This document shows, in pieces, positions 23,011-32,389 of a DNA stretch of 64,000 nucleotides (its first letter is position 1; the number at the start of each line of letters is the position of its first letter). The DNA lies in contig JANRIQ010000018.1 in assembly GCA_033764775.1 (NCBI GenBank), positions 332,796 to 396,795 of the forward strand. The letters are read 5' to 3'. Below the pieces are notes generated by a model. That model was given only the letters and a program-made list of their open reading frames with translations, had not been told where the DNA came from and did not search any database. The translations under genes were made by a program, and so were the position numbers. The stretch comes from JAWXCE01 sp033764775. Its GTDB lineage: Bacteria > Pseudomonadota > Alphaproteobacteria > Rhizobiales > Rhodomicrobiaceae.

Positions 23011-25011
23011 TCACGCGAACTCCATGATCACCGCGTCGACCGCGAGGCTGTCGCCGGGCTTCGCCTTCACCGCCTTCACGACCGCGTCGCGCTCGGCTTT
23101 CAGCACGTTCTGCATCTTCATCGCTTCGACGACGGCAAGCGCCTCGCCCGCCTTCACCTCCTGCCCTTCCGCCACCGCGATGGAGACGACGAGGCCCGGC
23201 ATTGGGCACAAGAGCTTTTTGGAGGTGTCCGCCGCCGCTTTCACCGGCATGAGCGCGGCAAGCTCCGCCTCGCGCTTTGTGTACACGTAAGCCTTCGCCC
23301 GCACGCCTGCATAGGACAGGTCGTAGCCGTTCTGCACCGGGCGCACCTGCACGGCGACGGCCTCGCCGTTCACCGTTCCGCGCCACACCGGCTGCCCCGG
23401 CCACCAGTCGGAGGCGAGCGTAAACGCCGCGCCACCGATTTCGACGGTCACCGGCTCGAACGGCTCGCCCGACACGCGCAACGGCACGCGCTCGGCGCCA
23501 AAGTCGACCACGCGCTCGCCGGTGAAGCGATAGGGCTGGCCGCCCATCTGGTGGCTGATCTCCCGGCGGCGCAGGTTGTTCAGGTGGTCAATGGCCGCCG
23601 CCACGGCCGCTATCACATCGCGCGCGCGGCCGTGCGGTTGCGGCCCCGTGAAGCCTTGAGGGTATTCCTCGGCGATAAAGCCGGTGGAGATGTCGCCGGA
23701 CATCCAGCGCGGATGCTGCATGATCGCCGACAGGAACGGGATGTTGTGCTGGATGCCGTCGACGTAGAAATCGTCGAGCGCGGAGGCCATCGCGGCGATC
23801 GCTTCGCCGCGCGTGGGCGCGTGCGTGACGAGCTTGGCGATCATCGGGTCGTAATAAAGCGAGATTTCGCCGCCTTCATAGGTGCCAGTGTCGTTGCGCA
23901 CCATCGCGGGGCCAAGCGGCCCTTCCCCGGGCGGGCGGTAGCGCGTCAAGCGGCCGATGGAGGGCAGGAAGTTGCGGAACGGGTCTTCGGCGTACACGCG
24001 GCTCTCGATGCTCCAGCCGTTGATGCGCACGTCCGCCTGTTTGAGTTTGAGCGGCTCGCCCGCCGCCACGCGGATCATCTGCTCGACAAGGTCGACGCCG
24101 GTGATCATCTCGGTGACCGGGTGCTCCACCTGCAGCCGCGTGTTCATTTCAAGGAAGTAAAAGTTCTTCTTCGGATCGACGATGAACTCCACCGTGCCCG
24201 CCGAGTCGTAGTTCACCGCTTTCGCCAGCGCCACGGCTTGCGCGCCCATGGCCGCGCGGGTGGCTGCGTCGAGGAAGGGGCTCGGCGCCTCCTCGATCAC
24301 CTTCTGGTTGCGGCGCTGGATGGAGCATTCGCGCTCGTTTAGGTGGATGACGGCGCCGTGCTTGTCCCCTAACACCTGAATTTCGATGTGACGCGGGTTC
24401 TCGACAAACTTCTCGATGAACACCCGGTCGTCGCCGAAGCTCGATTTCGCCTCCGCCGTGGAGGTGAGGAAGCCTTCCGCCACTTCCTCCGGCTTCCAGG
24501 CGATGCGCATGCCTTTGCCGCCGCCGCCCGCCGACGCCTTGATCATCACGGGGAAGCCGATTTCGCTCGCGATCTTGACCGCTTCCTCCGGCCCCGAGAT
24601 GACGCCGAGCACGCCCGGCACGGTTGAAACCTTGGCGGCCGCGGCGAACTTTTTCGACTCGATCTTGTCGCCCATGGCGCGGATGGCGTGCGGGTTCGGC
24701 CCGATGAAGGTTATGCCAGCGGCGAGCAGCGCGTCGGCAAACGCCGCGTTCTCCGAGAGAAATCCGTAGCCGGGATGAATGGCCTCGGCGCCCGTCTCCT
24801 TCGCCGCCGCGATGATCTTCTCGATCACCAGATAGCTTTGCGCGGCCGGCGCCGGGCCGATGTGCACCGCTTCGTCAGCCATTTCCTTGTGCAGGGCGTC
24901 GATGTCCGCGTCGGAGTAAACCGCGACGGTTTTGATGCCCATGGCCTTCGCCGTCTTGATGACGCGGCAGGCGATTTCGCCCCGGTTGGCGATGAGGATT
25001 TTTTGGAACAT
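23011..25011 (-). CDS. pccA: acyl-CoA (propionyl/acetyl-CoA) carboxylase alpha subunit: biotin carboxylase plus biotin carrier
   Basis: A 666-residue biotin-dependent carboxylase subunit. Residues 1 to about 450 are biotin carboxylase (FQKILIANRGEIACRVI at the start, the glycine-rich ATP loop KASAGGGGKGMR, and EMNTRLQVEHPVTE in the active site). A linker domain follows, then a C-terminal biotinyl domain where EAMKMQ carries the biotin-accepting Lys632. The size and two-domain layout fit PccA-type subunits that pair with a carboxyltransferase beta chain, usually for propionyl-CoA. The partner gene is not in the window, so acetyl-CoA or methylcrotonyl-CoA specificity cannot be excluded. It is divergent from panB across 169 bp. 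Confidence 0.92.
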   Translation of the reverse strand: MFQKILIANRGEIACRVIKTAKAMGIKTVAVYSDADIDALHKEMADEAVHIGPAPAAQSYLVIEKIIAAAKETGAEAIHPGYGFLSENAAFADALLAAGITFIGPNPHAIRAMGDKIESKKFAAAAKVSTVPGVLGVISGPEEAVKIASEIGFPVMIKASAGGGGKGMRIAWKPEEVAEGFLTSTAEAKSSFGDDRVFIEKFVENPRHIEIQVLGDKHGAVIHLNERECSIQRRNQKVIEEAPSPFLDAATRAAMGAQAVALAKAVNYDSAGTVEFIVDPKKNFYFLEMNTRLQVEHPVTEMITGVDLVEQMIRVAAGEPLKLKQADVRINGWSIESRVYAEDPFRNFLPSIGRLTRYRPPGEGPLGPAMVRNDTGTYEGGEISLYYDPMIAKLVTHAPTRGEAIAAMASALDDFYVDGIQHNIPFLSAIMQHPRWMSGDISTGFIAEEYPQGFTGPQPHGRARDVIAAVAAAIDHLNNLRRREISHQMGGQPYRFTGERVVDFGAERVPLRVSGEPFEPVTVEIGGAAFTLASDWWPGQPVWRGTVNGEAVAVQVRPVQNGYDLSYAGVRAKAYVYTKREAELAALMPVKAAADTSKKLLCPMPGLVVSIAVAEGQEVKAGEALAVVEAMKMQNVLKAERDAVVKAVKAKPGDSLAVDAVIMEFA

Positions 25012-25180
25012 GGGCGGGCGTCCTTGCAGGCGTTCGGCGGGTTTTTATTGTTTGCGCAGCGACATTACCGCTGCGCGCCGTCGCCCGCAACGCCCGCTTT
25101 CCGCTCTGTTTGCCGGCGGCCCCCTTTACCGGCGCGGGCGGGCGGGCCACATTACGGGCAGCGCAACACGGAGACGCGCC

Positions 25181-26053
25181 ATGTCTCAGCACATCGCCAC
25201 CCGCCGCATCACCGCGCCCGACATCCGCGAGAGGAAGGGCGGACGCACCATCGTCTCGCTCACCGCCTATCACGCGCACACCGCGCGCATCATTGACCCT
25301 TACGTGGATTTTCTGCTCGTCGGCGACAGCCTCGGCATGGTGATGCACGGCTATGAGTCGACCGTGCCGGTGCCGCTTGACCTGATGATCATGCACGGCG
25401 CGGCGGTGGTGCGCGGTTCGAAGCAGGCGCTCGTGGTCGTCGATTTGCCGTTCGGCTCATACGAGGAAAGCCCGCAGCTCGCGTTTCGCAACGCCTCGCG
25501 CGTGTTGAAGGAGACGGGCTGCGGCGCGGTCAAGCTCGCAGGCGGCCAGCGCATGGGCGAGACGAGCCGCTTCCTCACCGAGCGCGGCGTGCCGGTGATG
25601 GCCCATATCGGACTGACGCCGCAGTTCATCAACGTGCTCGGCGGCTTCAAGACGCAAGGGCGCCGGCGCGAGCAATGGGCGGCCATTGAGGCGGACGCGA
25701 AGGCCGTGTCGGACGCGGGCGCCTTCGCCGTGGTGCTGGAGGGCATGGCGGAGATGCTGGCGGCGCAGATCACGGCGGCGATCCCCATCCCCACTATCGG
25801 CATCGGCGCCTCGGCCCAGTGCGACGGGCAAATCCTGGTGCTGGAGGACATGCTGGGGCTGTCCCCCCGGCCGGCGAAATTCGTGAAGGAGTTCGCGCAG
25901 CTCGGCGACGCGATCGAGGCGGCGGTGAAATCCTACGCGGAGGCGGTCAGGGCGCGCGAGTTCCCCGGCCCCGAGCATGTCTACGGCATGCGTCAGGAAG
26001 CGACGGCGTCCGGCGCGCCAGTCACGAAAAAGCCGAAAACTGCCAGCAGTTGA
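25181..26053 (+). CDS. panB: 3-methyl-2-oxobutanoate hydroxymethyltransferase
   Basis: First committed enzyme of pantothenate synthesis: transfers a hydroxymethyl group from 5,10-methylene-THF to ketoisovalerate, giving ketopantoate. The protein is 290 residues. VSLTAYHAHTARI near the N-terminus, LLVGDSLGMVMHGY with the metal-binding aspartate, VVVDLPFGSY, AVKLAGGQRM and TIGIGASAQCDGQILV are the expected PanB motifs. The start at 25181 precedes the conserved N-terminal region; upstream in-frame codons lack family similarity. About 115 bp downstream on the same strand begins a TPR-like membrane gene and then bamB-der. Confidence 0.95.
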   Translation: MSQHIATRRITAPDIRERKGGRTIVSLTAYHAHTARIIDPYVDFLLVGDSLGMVMHGYESTVPVPLDLMIMHGAAVVRGSKQALVVVDLPFGSYEESPQLAFRNASRVLKETGCGAVKLAGGQRMGETSRFLTERGVPVMAHIGLTPQFINVLGGFKTQGRRREQWAAIEADAKAVSDAGAFAVVLEGMAEMLAAQITAAIPIPTIGIGASAQCDGQILVLEDMLGLSPRPAKFVKEFAQLGDAIEAAVKSYAEAVRAREFPGPEHVYGMRQEATASGAPVTKKPKTASS

Positions 26054-26167
26054 GCGAGCATGCGCGCAAGGGCCGCGAAGGCTGTTGCGTTTGCGCCGCA
26101 GAGCCGCTCTTATGGCGCATTAAACAACACGCGGCGCGCCAAGCGTCGCTCAATGGTCGTGACCGTC

Positions 26168-26878
26168 ATGGTTGAAGGCGATATTTTCCGCGAAGTCGAA
26201 GAGGACATCCGCCGCGAGCAGTTCGCGCGCGCGTGGAACAAATACGGCGCATATGTGCTCATCGCCGCCGCGCTCATCGTGGTGGGGGTCGCCGGCTATG
26301 AGGCTTGGCGCTGGCGCAAGGCGACGGCGATGGCGGAGAACGGCGAGGCGTTCACGCGCGCGGCGGCCCTCGGCGAGGCTGGCAAGACCGAGGAAATGAC
26401 CGCCGCCATGCTCAAGCTCGTGGAGAGCGACCCTCGCGGTTACGGCGTTCTCGCCCGGTTGCGGGTCGCCGCGGCGCAGGTGGCCAAGGGCGAGCCGGCC
26501 AAGGCCGTCGCCGAATACGCCGCCATCGCCGACGACGCGTTCCTCGACAAGCATCTGCGCGATTACGCGCGCATCCAGTGGGCGCTTCTCCAGGTGGACG
26601 CCGCGCCCGAGGAGGAGATCCGCAAGCGGCTCGACGGCATGGCGTCGGCGGGCGCGCCCTGGCGGCATTCGGCCCGGGAAATCCTGGGATTGGCGGCGTT
26701 CCGCGCAGGCAAGATCGCCGAATCGGAGCAATATTTCCGCGATATCCGCGAAGACGCCGAAGCGCCGTTGGGGATTCGTCAGCGTGCGGTCACCATGCTC
26801 GCCCTGATGCCCAAACCGACAGCGACTCCGGCTGGGACAACCAAGGAGACGTCGCGCGATGAGACCAAAACCAACTAG
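26168..26878 (+). CDS. tetratricopeptide-like membrane protein (YfgM-type)
   Basis: A 236-residue protein. Residues 1 to about 26 are charged and helical, about 27-46 form one transmembrane helix, and the rest is a periplasmic helical-repeat domain (for example FRAGKIAESEQYFRDIRED). Members of this family upstream of bamB and der are anchored in the inner membrane and thought to help protein export or outer-membrane assembly. The ATG at 26168 was chosen because homologues begin close to an EGDIFREVEED-like segment; ATG 26153 is the alternative, and neither has a good ribosome-binding site. The end overlaps bamB by 20 bp. Confidence 0.85.
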   Translation: MVEGDIFREVEEDIRREQFARAWNKYGAYVLIAAALIVVGVAGYEAWRWRKATAMAENGEAFTRAAALGEAGKTEEMTAAMLKLVESDPRGYGVLARLRVAAAQVAKGEPAKAVAEYAAIADDAFLDKHLRDYARIQWALLQVDAAPEEEIRKRLDGMASAGAPWRHSAREILGLAAFRAGKIAESEQYFRDIREDAEAPLGIRQRAVTMLALMPKPTATPAGTTKETSRDETKTN

Positions 26879-28205
26879 CCGGCGGACTGGCGCGGCGCGC
26901 GCTGCGCTCGCCGTCTGCGTCGGGCTTGCGGCGTCCGCCTGCGGCTCGTCGATGCCGAGCATCGGCAACCTGTTCAACGAGAAGGAAGAGGTGCTCGCGG
27001 GCAAGCGCGTGGCGGCGCTGCAGGCCGAGACGGGCGGAGCCGAAACCACGGCCTCCATCGCGGCGAAGGAGCCGGTCACGCTCCCGGCGCCGGCGACCAA
27101 CGCCTCCTGGAGCCAGCCCGGCGGCGTGGCCAGCAACGCGCCGGGGCATTTGAGCGTGTCGGGCGGCGGCGGCCCAAGCTGGCGCTCTGACGCCGGCGCA
27201 GGATCGAGCAAAAGCGGGCGCCTCACGGCGGTGCCCATCGTAGCGGACGGCAAGGTCTTCACCCTGGACACCGAAGGCTCCGTTTCGGCCTTTTCGGCCA
27301 ATGGCGGCGCTCGGCTGTGGCGCATGAGCCTGCGCCCGGAGAAGGAGAAGGCGCGCTCGGGCTTTGGCGGCGGCCTCGCCTATGACGCCGGGCGACTGTT
27401 CGTCGCCACCGGCTACGGAACCATTTACGGGCTCGACCCGTCCTCCGGCAAGACCGTGTGGACGAAGGCGATCGGCGTGCCGGTTCGCAACTCGCCGACC
27501 GCCGCGCAGGGCAAAGTGTTCATCGTCAATGTCGAGAGCCAGCTTTACGCTCTGAACGCCGCCGACGGGTCGGAGGCCTGGATCGCGCGCGGGTTGCCCG
27601 AACTGGCCTCTATGCTCAGCAATGTCAGCCCTGCGGTTTCCGGAAATCTGGTCATCGCGCCCTACTCGTCCGGCGAAATCTCCGCCTACGACATCAACAC
27701 CGGCGAGCCGGTCTGGACCGACAGCATCAGCCGGTCGTCGGCGGCGGGAACGGCCTACGCCGCGATTGGCGAGCCGGCGCGCCCCGTGGTGGACGGCCCC
27801 GCCGTGTACGCCGTCAGCCGCGCCGGGCGCCTTATCGCCACGTCGAAAACCGACGGCGAGCGGCTCTGGCAGCGCGACATCAGCGGCGCGCAGACGCCGT
27901 GGGTGGCGGGGGACACGCTGTTCGTGGTGGACGTGAACGGCAAGCTCATGGCGCTGTCGCGCAAGGACGGCAAAACCAAATGGATGACGGAGTTGCCCGG
28001 CGCGAAAAACTGGAGCGGCCCGGTGCTCGCCAGCGGCAAGCTGTGGCTGGCCTCCGACAAAGGTCTGCTGGTCGGCGTGGACGCGGTGACGGGCGCGGTC
28101 GCGCAGAAAACCGACATCGGCTCGCCCGTGTTCATTTCGCCCGTGGCCGCCAACGGCCGCATCTATGTGCTGTCGGACAAGGCGAACCTGATCGCGCTGA
28201 ACTGA
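26859..28205 (+). CDS. bamB: outer-membrane assembly lipoprotein BamB, PQQ-like beta-propeller
   Basis: A 448-residue lipoprotein of the BAM complex, which inserts beta-barrel proteins into the outer membrane. The N-terminus has a basic stretch, a hydrophobic core and the lipobox AASAC, giving lipidation at Cys28. From about residue 125 there are repeated propeller blades with the characteristic L.A.D...G...W pattern: GTIYGLDPSSGKTVW, SQLYALNAADGSEAWIARG, GEISAYDINTGEPVW and KLMALSRKDGKTKW. The gene lies between a YfgM-like gene (20 bp overlap) and der, the classic arrangement. Confidence 0.92.
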   Translation: MRPKPTSRRTGAARAALAVCVGLAASACGSSMPSIGNLFNEKEEVLAGKRVAALQAETGGAETTASIAAKEPVTLPAPATNASWSQPGGVASNAPGHLSVSGGGGPSWRSDAGAGSSKSGRLTAVPIVADGKVFTLDTEGSVSAFSANGGARLWRMSLRPEKEKARSGFGGGLAYDAGRLFVATGYGTIYGLDPSSGKTVWTKAIGVPVRNSPTAAQGKVFIVNVESQLYALNAADGSEAWIARGLPELASMLSNVSPAVSGNLVIAPYSSGEISAYDINTGEPVWTDSISRSSAAGTAYAAIGEPARPVVDGPAVYAVSRAGRLIATSKTDGERLWQRDISGAQTPWVAGDTLFVVDVNGKLMALSRKDGKTKWMTELPGAKNWSGPVLASGKLWLASDKGLLVGVDAVTGAVAQKTDIGSPVFISPVAANGRIYVLSDKANLIALN

Positions 28206-28393
28206 ACGGGTCTCGCCTGTCATCACGGCGTCGCGTATCGGCGTCTAGATCGGCGAAACCCCCTGCTCTCGCGGCGACTGTTCGGCGCGGCCGCGGATCA
28301 GAATTTGGGTCGCGTCGCAGACCCTGGCGGTGAGGGCCTTCCAAGGCGACGACCGCTTGTCAATGCGTAGCCTGCTCTGTTTCACTCTTTTTG

Positions 28394-28750
28394 ATGGAAA
28401 AGCCAATGTCGTCCAGCGAAATCCAGATCCTCCTGATCTTCTCAGGCATCGTGTTCCTGATCGCCTTTTTCGGCAACCTGCTCTCGTTCGGCAGCCGCTT
28501 CGTGAACGCTTTCGTGACCGCGCTTATCGCAGCGGCGGTCGGCGTCGGCTTCGTGTATGCGAGCGGCGGCGGCATGCCGGCGGTGACGGAGCCGTCCTTC
28601 CTGCAGGCTCTCGCCGTGGCCGCGGGCGCGGTGTTCATCGCCGACCTCATCGCCAACATGCTGTCGTTCTCGAACCGCTTTGTGAGCGCCATCGTCACGG
28701 CCCTCGTTTTCGCCGGCCTTTATGCCGCTGTGCTTTACGGCGTTCTCTGA
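28394..28750 (+). CDS. small membrane protein with an internal 60-residue duplication
   Basis: A 118-residue, mostly hydrophobic protein with about four transmembrane segments and no recognised family. It is built from two repeats at an exact 60-residue offset: residues 28-44 read NLLSFGSRFVNAFVTAL and 88-104 read NMLSFSNRFVSAIVTAL. The Asn, Ser-Phe, Arg-Phe-Val and Thr-Ala-Leu positions are conserved. Such duplications suggest an antiparallel or pseudo-twofold membrane fold. Start options are ATG 28394 or ATG 28406. It lies between bamB and der on the same strand (188 bp after bamB). Confidence 0.78.
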   Translation: MEKPMSSSEIQILLIFSGIVFLIAFFGNLLSFGSRFVNAFVTALIAAAVGVGFVYASGGGMPAVTEPSFLQALAVAAGAVFIADLIANMLSFSNRFVSAIVTALVFAGLYAAVLYGVL

Positions 28751-28814
28751 TCTTTAAACGGTCTCGCGGAGCGGCGCAGGTGCGGCGCAGCGCAAACTGC
28801 GCTATCACTTGGCG

Positions 28815-30257
28815 ATGACCGAGCGCCTGCCCATCGTCGCCATCGCCGGCCGCCCGAATGTGGGCAAGTCCACGCTGTTCAACCGGCTCGTGGGCAAACG
28901 CCTTGCGCTCGTCTCCGACATGCCGGGCCTGACGCGCGACCGGCGGGAGGCGGAAGCCGAGTTGGGCGAGACGCGCGTGCGTCTCATCGACACCGCAGGG
29001 CTGGAGGACGCGGCGGAAGGCTCCATCGCCCAGCGCATGCGGGCGCAAAGCGAGCGCGCCCTGGCCGACGCCGACTGCGTGGTGTTCGTCATCGACGCCC
29101 GCGCCGGCGTGACGCCCGCCGACGAGGCGTTCGCCGCCCAGGTGCGCGCAGCCGACAAGCCGGTCATCCTCGCCGTCAATAAGTCGGAGGGGCGCAGCGC
29201 CGAAGCGGGGTTCTATGACGCCTTCCGGCTGGGCCTCGGCGAGCCTATCGCCATCTCTGCGGAGCATGGCGACGGCGTCGGCGATCTGCGCGCCGCCATC
29301 GACCAGGCGCTGGCTCTTCGCCCTGCACCCCGAGATGAACCCGCCGCCCGCGACCGCCCCGTCAAGATCGCGGTGATCGGTCGGCCCAACGCGGGCAAAT
29401 CCACGCTCGTCAACGCGCTCCTCGGCGACGAGCGCATGATCACTGGGCCCGAGGCGGGGCTGACGCGCGATTCGGTCGCCTCCGATCTCGTCTGGCGGGG
29501 CCGCGCCATCAAGCTCTACGACACGGCGGGCCTGCGCCGCAAAGCCCGCATCGAAGCGGAGCCGGAGAAGCTGTCGGCGGGCGACGCCATCAACGCCATC
29601 AAATTCGCCGAGATCGTCGTCCTCCTCATCGACGCGCAGCAGCCCTTCGACCGCCAAGACTTGCTGCTCGCCCAGCTCGTCGAGCAGGAAGGCCGCGCGC
29701 TCGTCATCGCCGCCAACAAGTGGGATATGATCGCCGACAAGGACGCCTACGCCCGCGCGCTCTATTCCGCCGCCGACCGGCTCCTCCCGCAGCTTAAGGG
29801 CGTTTCGCTGATCAAGGTCTCGGCGCTGGCGGGACGCGGGCTTGACGATCTTATGACCGCCTGTTTTGAGGCGTATGAAAAATGGAACCGGCGCATCGGC
29901 ACGGCGGGCCTCAATCGCTGGTTCGCCATGATGCTGGAGCGGCATACGCCGCCCGCCATCGACGGCCGCCGCATCAAGCTGCGCTACATCACCCAGTCGA
30001 ACGCGCGCCCGCCGACCTTCGTGGCCTTTTGCTCACACCCCGACGAACTGCCCGAGAGTTACGTGCGCTATCTGGTGAACGGCCTGCGCGAGCAGTTCGA
30101 CATGGGCGGCGCCCCCATCCGTCTGCATCTGCGCAAGCGCGAAAACCCATACGCGCCGAAGCCCGAAGAGCGGCGCGGCGTCAAACCCGGCGTGCGGCGC
30201 GGCGAAAAGCCCGACAAAGCCCGCAAAGCCCGCCTGCGTCAGCGTCCGAAATCATGA
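28815..30257 (+). CDS. der: ribosome-assembly GTPase Der (EngA)
   Basis: A 480-residue double GTPase needed for 50S ribosome maturation. GTPase domain 1 has GRPNVGKSTL (G1), DTAGLED (G3) and NKSEGR at the G4 position; domain 2 has GRPNAGKSTL, DTAGLRRK and ANKWDM. The C-terminal KH-like domain includes LKYITQ-like RLKYITQ-region residues and a very basic tail. The G4 of domain 1 reads NKSE where the textbook consensus is NKxD. ATG 28815 is used in preference to an upstream TTG. The stop overlaps holC (ATGA). Confidence 0.96.
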   Translation: MTERLPIVAIAGRPNVGKSTLFNRLVGKRLALVSDMPGLTRDRREAEAELGETRVRLIDTAGLEDAAEGSIAQRMRAQSERALADADCVVFVIDARAGVTPADEAFAAQVRAADKPVILAVNKSEGRSAEAGFYDAFRLGLGEPIAISAEHGDGVGDLRAAIDQALALRPAPRDEPAARDRPVKIAVIGRPNAGKSTLVNALLGDERMITGPEAGLTRDSVASDLVWRGRAIKLYDTAGLRRKARIEAEPEKLSAGDAINAIKFAEIVVLLIDAQQPFDRQDLLLAQLVEQEGRALVIAANKWDMIADKDAYARALYSAADRLLPQLKGVSLIKVSALAGRGLDDLMTACFEAYEKWNRRIGTAGLNRWFAMMLERHTPPAIDGRRIKLRYITQSNARPPTFVAFCSHPDELPESYVRYLVNGLREQFDMGGAPIRLHLRKRENPYAPKPEERRGVKPGVRRGEKPDKARKARLRQRPKS

Positions 30258-30700
30258 CCGAGGTGATGTTCTACCATCTGGAACGGCAGCGATTGGAGGA
30301 CGCTCTGCCGCTGCTCTTGGAGAAAACGCTGGAGCGGGGCTGGCGCGCGGTCGTGCAAGCCGGATCGCGCGAGCGTGTGGAGGCGCTGGACGCAGCCCTG
30401 TGGACCTACGCCGAGGACAGTTTTCTGCCCCATGGCGCCGGGCGCGACAACGCCGCCCGCCAGCCCATCTACCTGACCGCCGGCGACGACAACCCCAACG
30501 GCGCGACCGTGCGGTTTCTGGTGGATGGCGCCGCCGCGCCGGATCTGGGGCCGTACCACCGCGTGGTCTTCATGTTCGACGGCCGCGACGACGACGCGGT
30601 CGCCGCCGCGCGCGAGGAGTGGCGGCGCGCCAAGGCGGCCGGCGCTGCCGTCACCTATTGGCGCCAGACCGAGGCCGGCCGCTGGGAGAAAAAGGCGTGA
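30254..30700 (+). CDS. holC: DNA polymerase III chi subunit
   Basis: A 148-residue protein of the HolC family, which links the clamp-loader complex to single-strand binding protein at the replication fork. VMFYHLERQRLEDALPLLLE at the N-terminus, the WRAVVQAGSRERVEALDAAL helix, LWTYAEDSFLPHG and FMFDGRDDDAVAAAREEW are typical. The start at 30254 overlaps the der stop by four bases; the frame is open further upstream inside der but without HolC similarity. The 173 bp between its stop and guaB contains no convincing gene. Confidence 0.93.
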   Translation: MTEVMFYHLERQRLEDALPLLLEKTLERGWRAVVQAGSRERVEALDAALWTYAEDSFLPHGAGRDNAARQPIYLTAGDDNPNGATVRFLVDGAAAPDLGPYHRVVFMFDGRDDDAVAAAREEWRRAKAAGAAVTYWRQTEAGRWEKKA

Positions 30701-30873
30701 TCCTTGTCTATGCCCCACATCCGCCATGGCGCTCGGAAAGGCTTCGCCTTGGCATGACCGCCTTGCGCCACCGCGCCCCACTTGGCGCCACGCTCGCCCG
30801 CGTGTATGAAGCGGTCAATCCCTGAAACGATCGCCGCGCCGCGCGCGGGCTAGGAACAAGGAGGCCGCAACGG

Positions 30874-32373
30874 ATGGTTCGGCATCGCGCAAAGCTACAC
30901 CCCGAACTTGCCCTGACGTTCGACGACGTGCTCCTGCGCCCCGGCCCGTCCGAGGTGCTGCCGACGCAGGTCGACGTGTCATGCCATGTGACGAAATCGA
31001 TCCGCCTCAAGATCCCTGTGCTCTCCGCCGCCATGGACACGGTGACGGAGTCGGCGCTCGCCATCGCCATGGCGCAAGCCGGCGGCATCGGCGTCATCCA
31101 CCGCAACATGGAGCCGGACGAGCAGGCGGACGCGGTGCGGCAAGTCAAAAAATTCGAAAGCGGCATGGTGGTGAACCCGGTCACCATTCAGCCGGACGCA
31201 ACGCTCGCCCAGGCCTTCGACCTTATGAAGAACCACGGCATCTCCGGCATCCCCGTGGTGGAGGCGCCGGTCAACGGCGGCCGGCAAGGCAAGCTGGTCG
31301 GCATCCTCACGAACCGCGACGTGCGCTTCGCGACCGACCGCAGCCAGCCGGTCTCCGAGGTGATGACCAAGGACAACCTCATCACCGTGAACAAGAACGT
31401 GGATCGGGAGGAGGCTAAGCGCCTTCTACATAAGAACCGCATCGAAAAGCTGCTGGTCGTGGACGAAAACTACCACTGCATCGGCCTCATCACGGTGAAG
31501 GACATCGAGAAGGCGCAACAGCACCCGGACGCGGCGAAGGATGGCCACGGGCGGTTGCTCGCGGCGGCGGCGACGACCACGGGGGAGGAAGGTTTCCGCC
31601 GCTCCGAGGCGCTGATCGCGGCCGGCGCCGATCTTGTCGTGGTGGACACCGCCCACGGCCACTCGTCCCGCGTGCTGGAGGCGGTGACGCGCATCAAACG
31701 CCTGTCGAACGCCGTGCAGGTGGTGGCGGGCAACGTGGCGACGGCGGATGGCGCGAAAGCGCTCATCGACGCGGGCGCGGACGCGATCAAGGTCGGCATC
31801 GGGCCGGGATCGATCTGCACCACGCGCATCGTCGCGGGCGTCGGCGTGCCGCAGCTCACCGCCGTGATGGACGCGGCGGACGCGGCGCATGCGGCGGGCG
31901 TGCCGGTCATCGCTGACGGCGGCATCAAATACTCGGGCGATATGGCGAAGGCGCTGGCGGCGGGCGCCTCCTGCGTCATGATCGGATCGCTGTTCGCGGG
32001 CACCGACGAAAGCCCCGGCGAGGTCTACCTTTACCAGGGCCGCTCGTATAAGTCCTATCGCGGCATGGGATCGATCGGAGCCATGGCGCGCGGCTCGGCC
32101 GACCGCTATTTCCAGCAGGAGGTGAACAACACGCTGAAGCTTGTGCCGGAGGGCATCGAGGGGCAGGTGCCATATAAAGGCTCGCTCGCAAGCGTGCTGC
32201 ACCAACTCGTCGGCGGCCTTCGCGCGGCGATGGGCTACACCGGCGCCCGCACGATCGCCGAGTTGCACGCGAAGGCCGAGTTCATCCGCATCACCACGGC
32301 GGGCCTGCGCGAAAGCCACACGCACGATGTCACGATCACCCGCGAGAGCCCGAACTACCCGACGAACACCTGA
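30874..32373 (+). CDS. guaB: IMP dehydrogenase
   Basis: Rate-limiting enzyme of GMP synthesis, oxidising IMP to XMP with NAD. The 499-residue protein has the catalytic barrel interrupted by two CBS domains at about residues 100-215 (ISGIPVVEAPV, RIEKLLVVDENYHCIGLIT). The active-site loop GPGSICTTRI holds catalytic Cys315. VADGGIKYSGD and SYRGMGSIGAM (phosphate binding and the flap) follow. The ATG at 30874 lies nine bases after AAGGAGG, an excellent ribosome-binding site. Downstream are a MAPEG gene, rsmB and guaA in the same direction. Confidence 0.97.
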   Translation: MVRHRAKLHPELALTFDDVLLRPGPSEVLPTQVDVSCHVTKSIRLKIPVLSAAMDTVTESALAIAMAQAGGIGVIHRNMEPDEQADAVRQVKKFESGMVVNPVTIQPDATLAQAFDLMKNHGISGIPVVEAPVNGGRQGKLVGILTNRDVRFATDRSQPVSEVMTKDNLITVNKNVDREEAKRLLHKNRIEKLLVVDENYHCIGLITVKDIEKAQQHPDAAKDGHGRLLAAAATTTGEEGFRRSEALIAAGADLVVVDTAHGHSSRVLEAVTRIKRLSNAVQVVAGNVATADGAKALIDAGADAIKVGIGPGSICTTRIVAGVGVPQLTAVMDAADAAHAAGVPVIADGGIKYSGDMAKALAAGASCVMIGSLFAGTDESPGEVYLYQGRSYKSYRGMGSIGAMARGSADRYFQQEVNNTLKLVPEGIEGQVPYKGSLASVLHQLVGGLRAAMGYTGARTIAELHAKAEFIRITTAGLRESHTHDVTITRESPNYPTNT

Positions 32374-32389
32374 CGGCTGGGGGGCCGAC

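Noticed and set aside
26790..28226. 478-codon minus-strand frame
   Set aside because: Shadow of bamB. Composition is unlike the proteins of this genome and no start context is visible.
30697..30825. Short frame starting at GTG in the holC stop codon
   Set aside because: The GTGA overlap is tempting, but the 42-residue product has no hydrophobic or structural pattern and lies in a gap likely to be the guaB upstream region.
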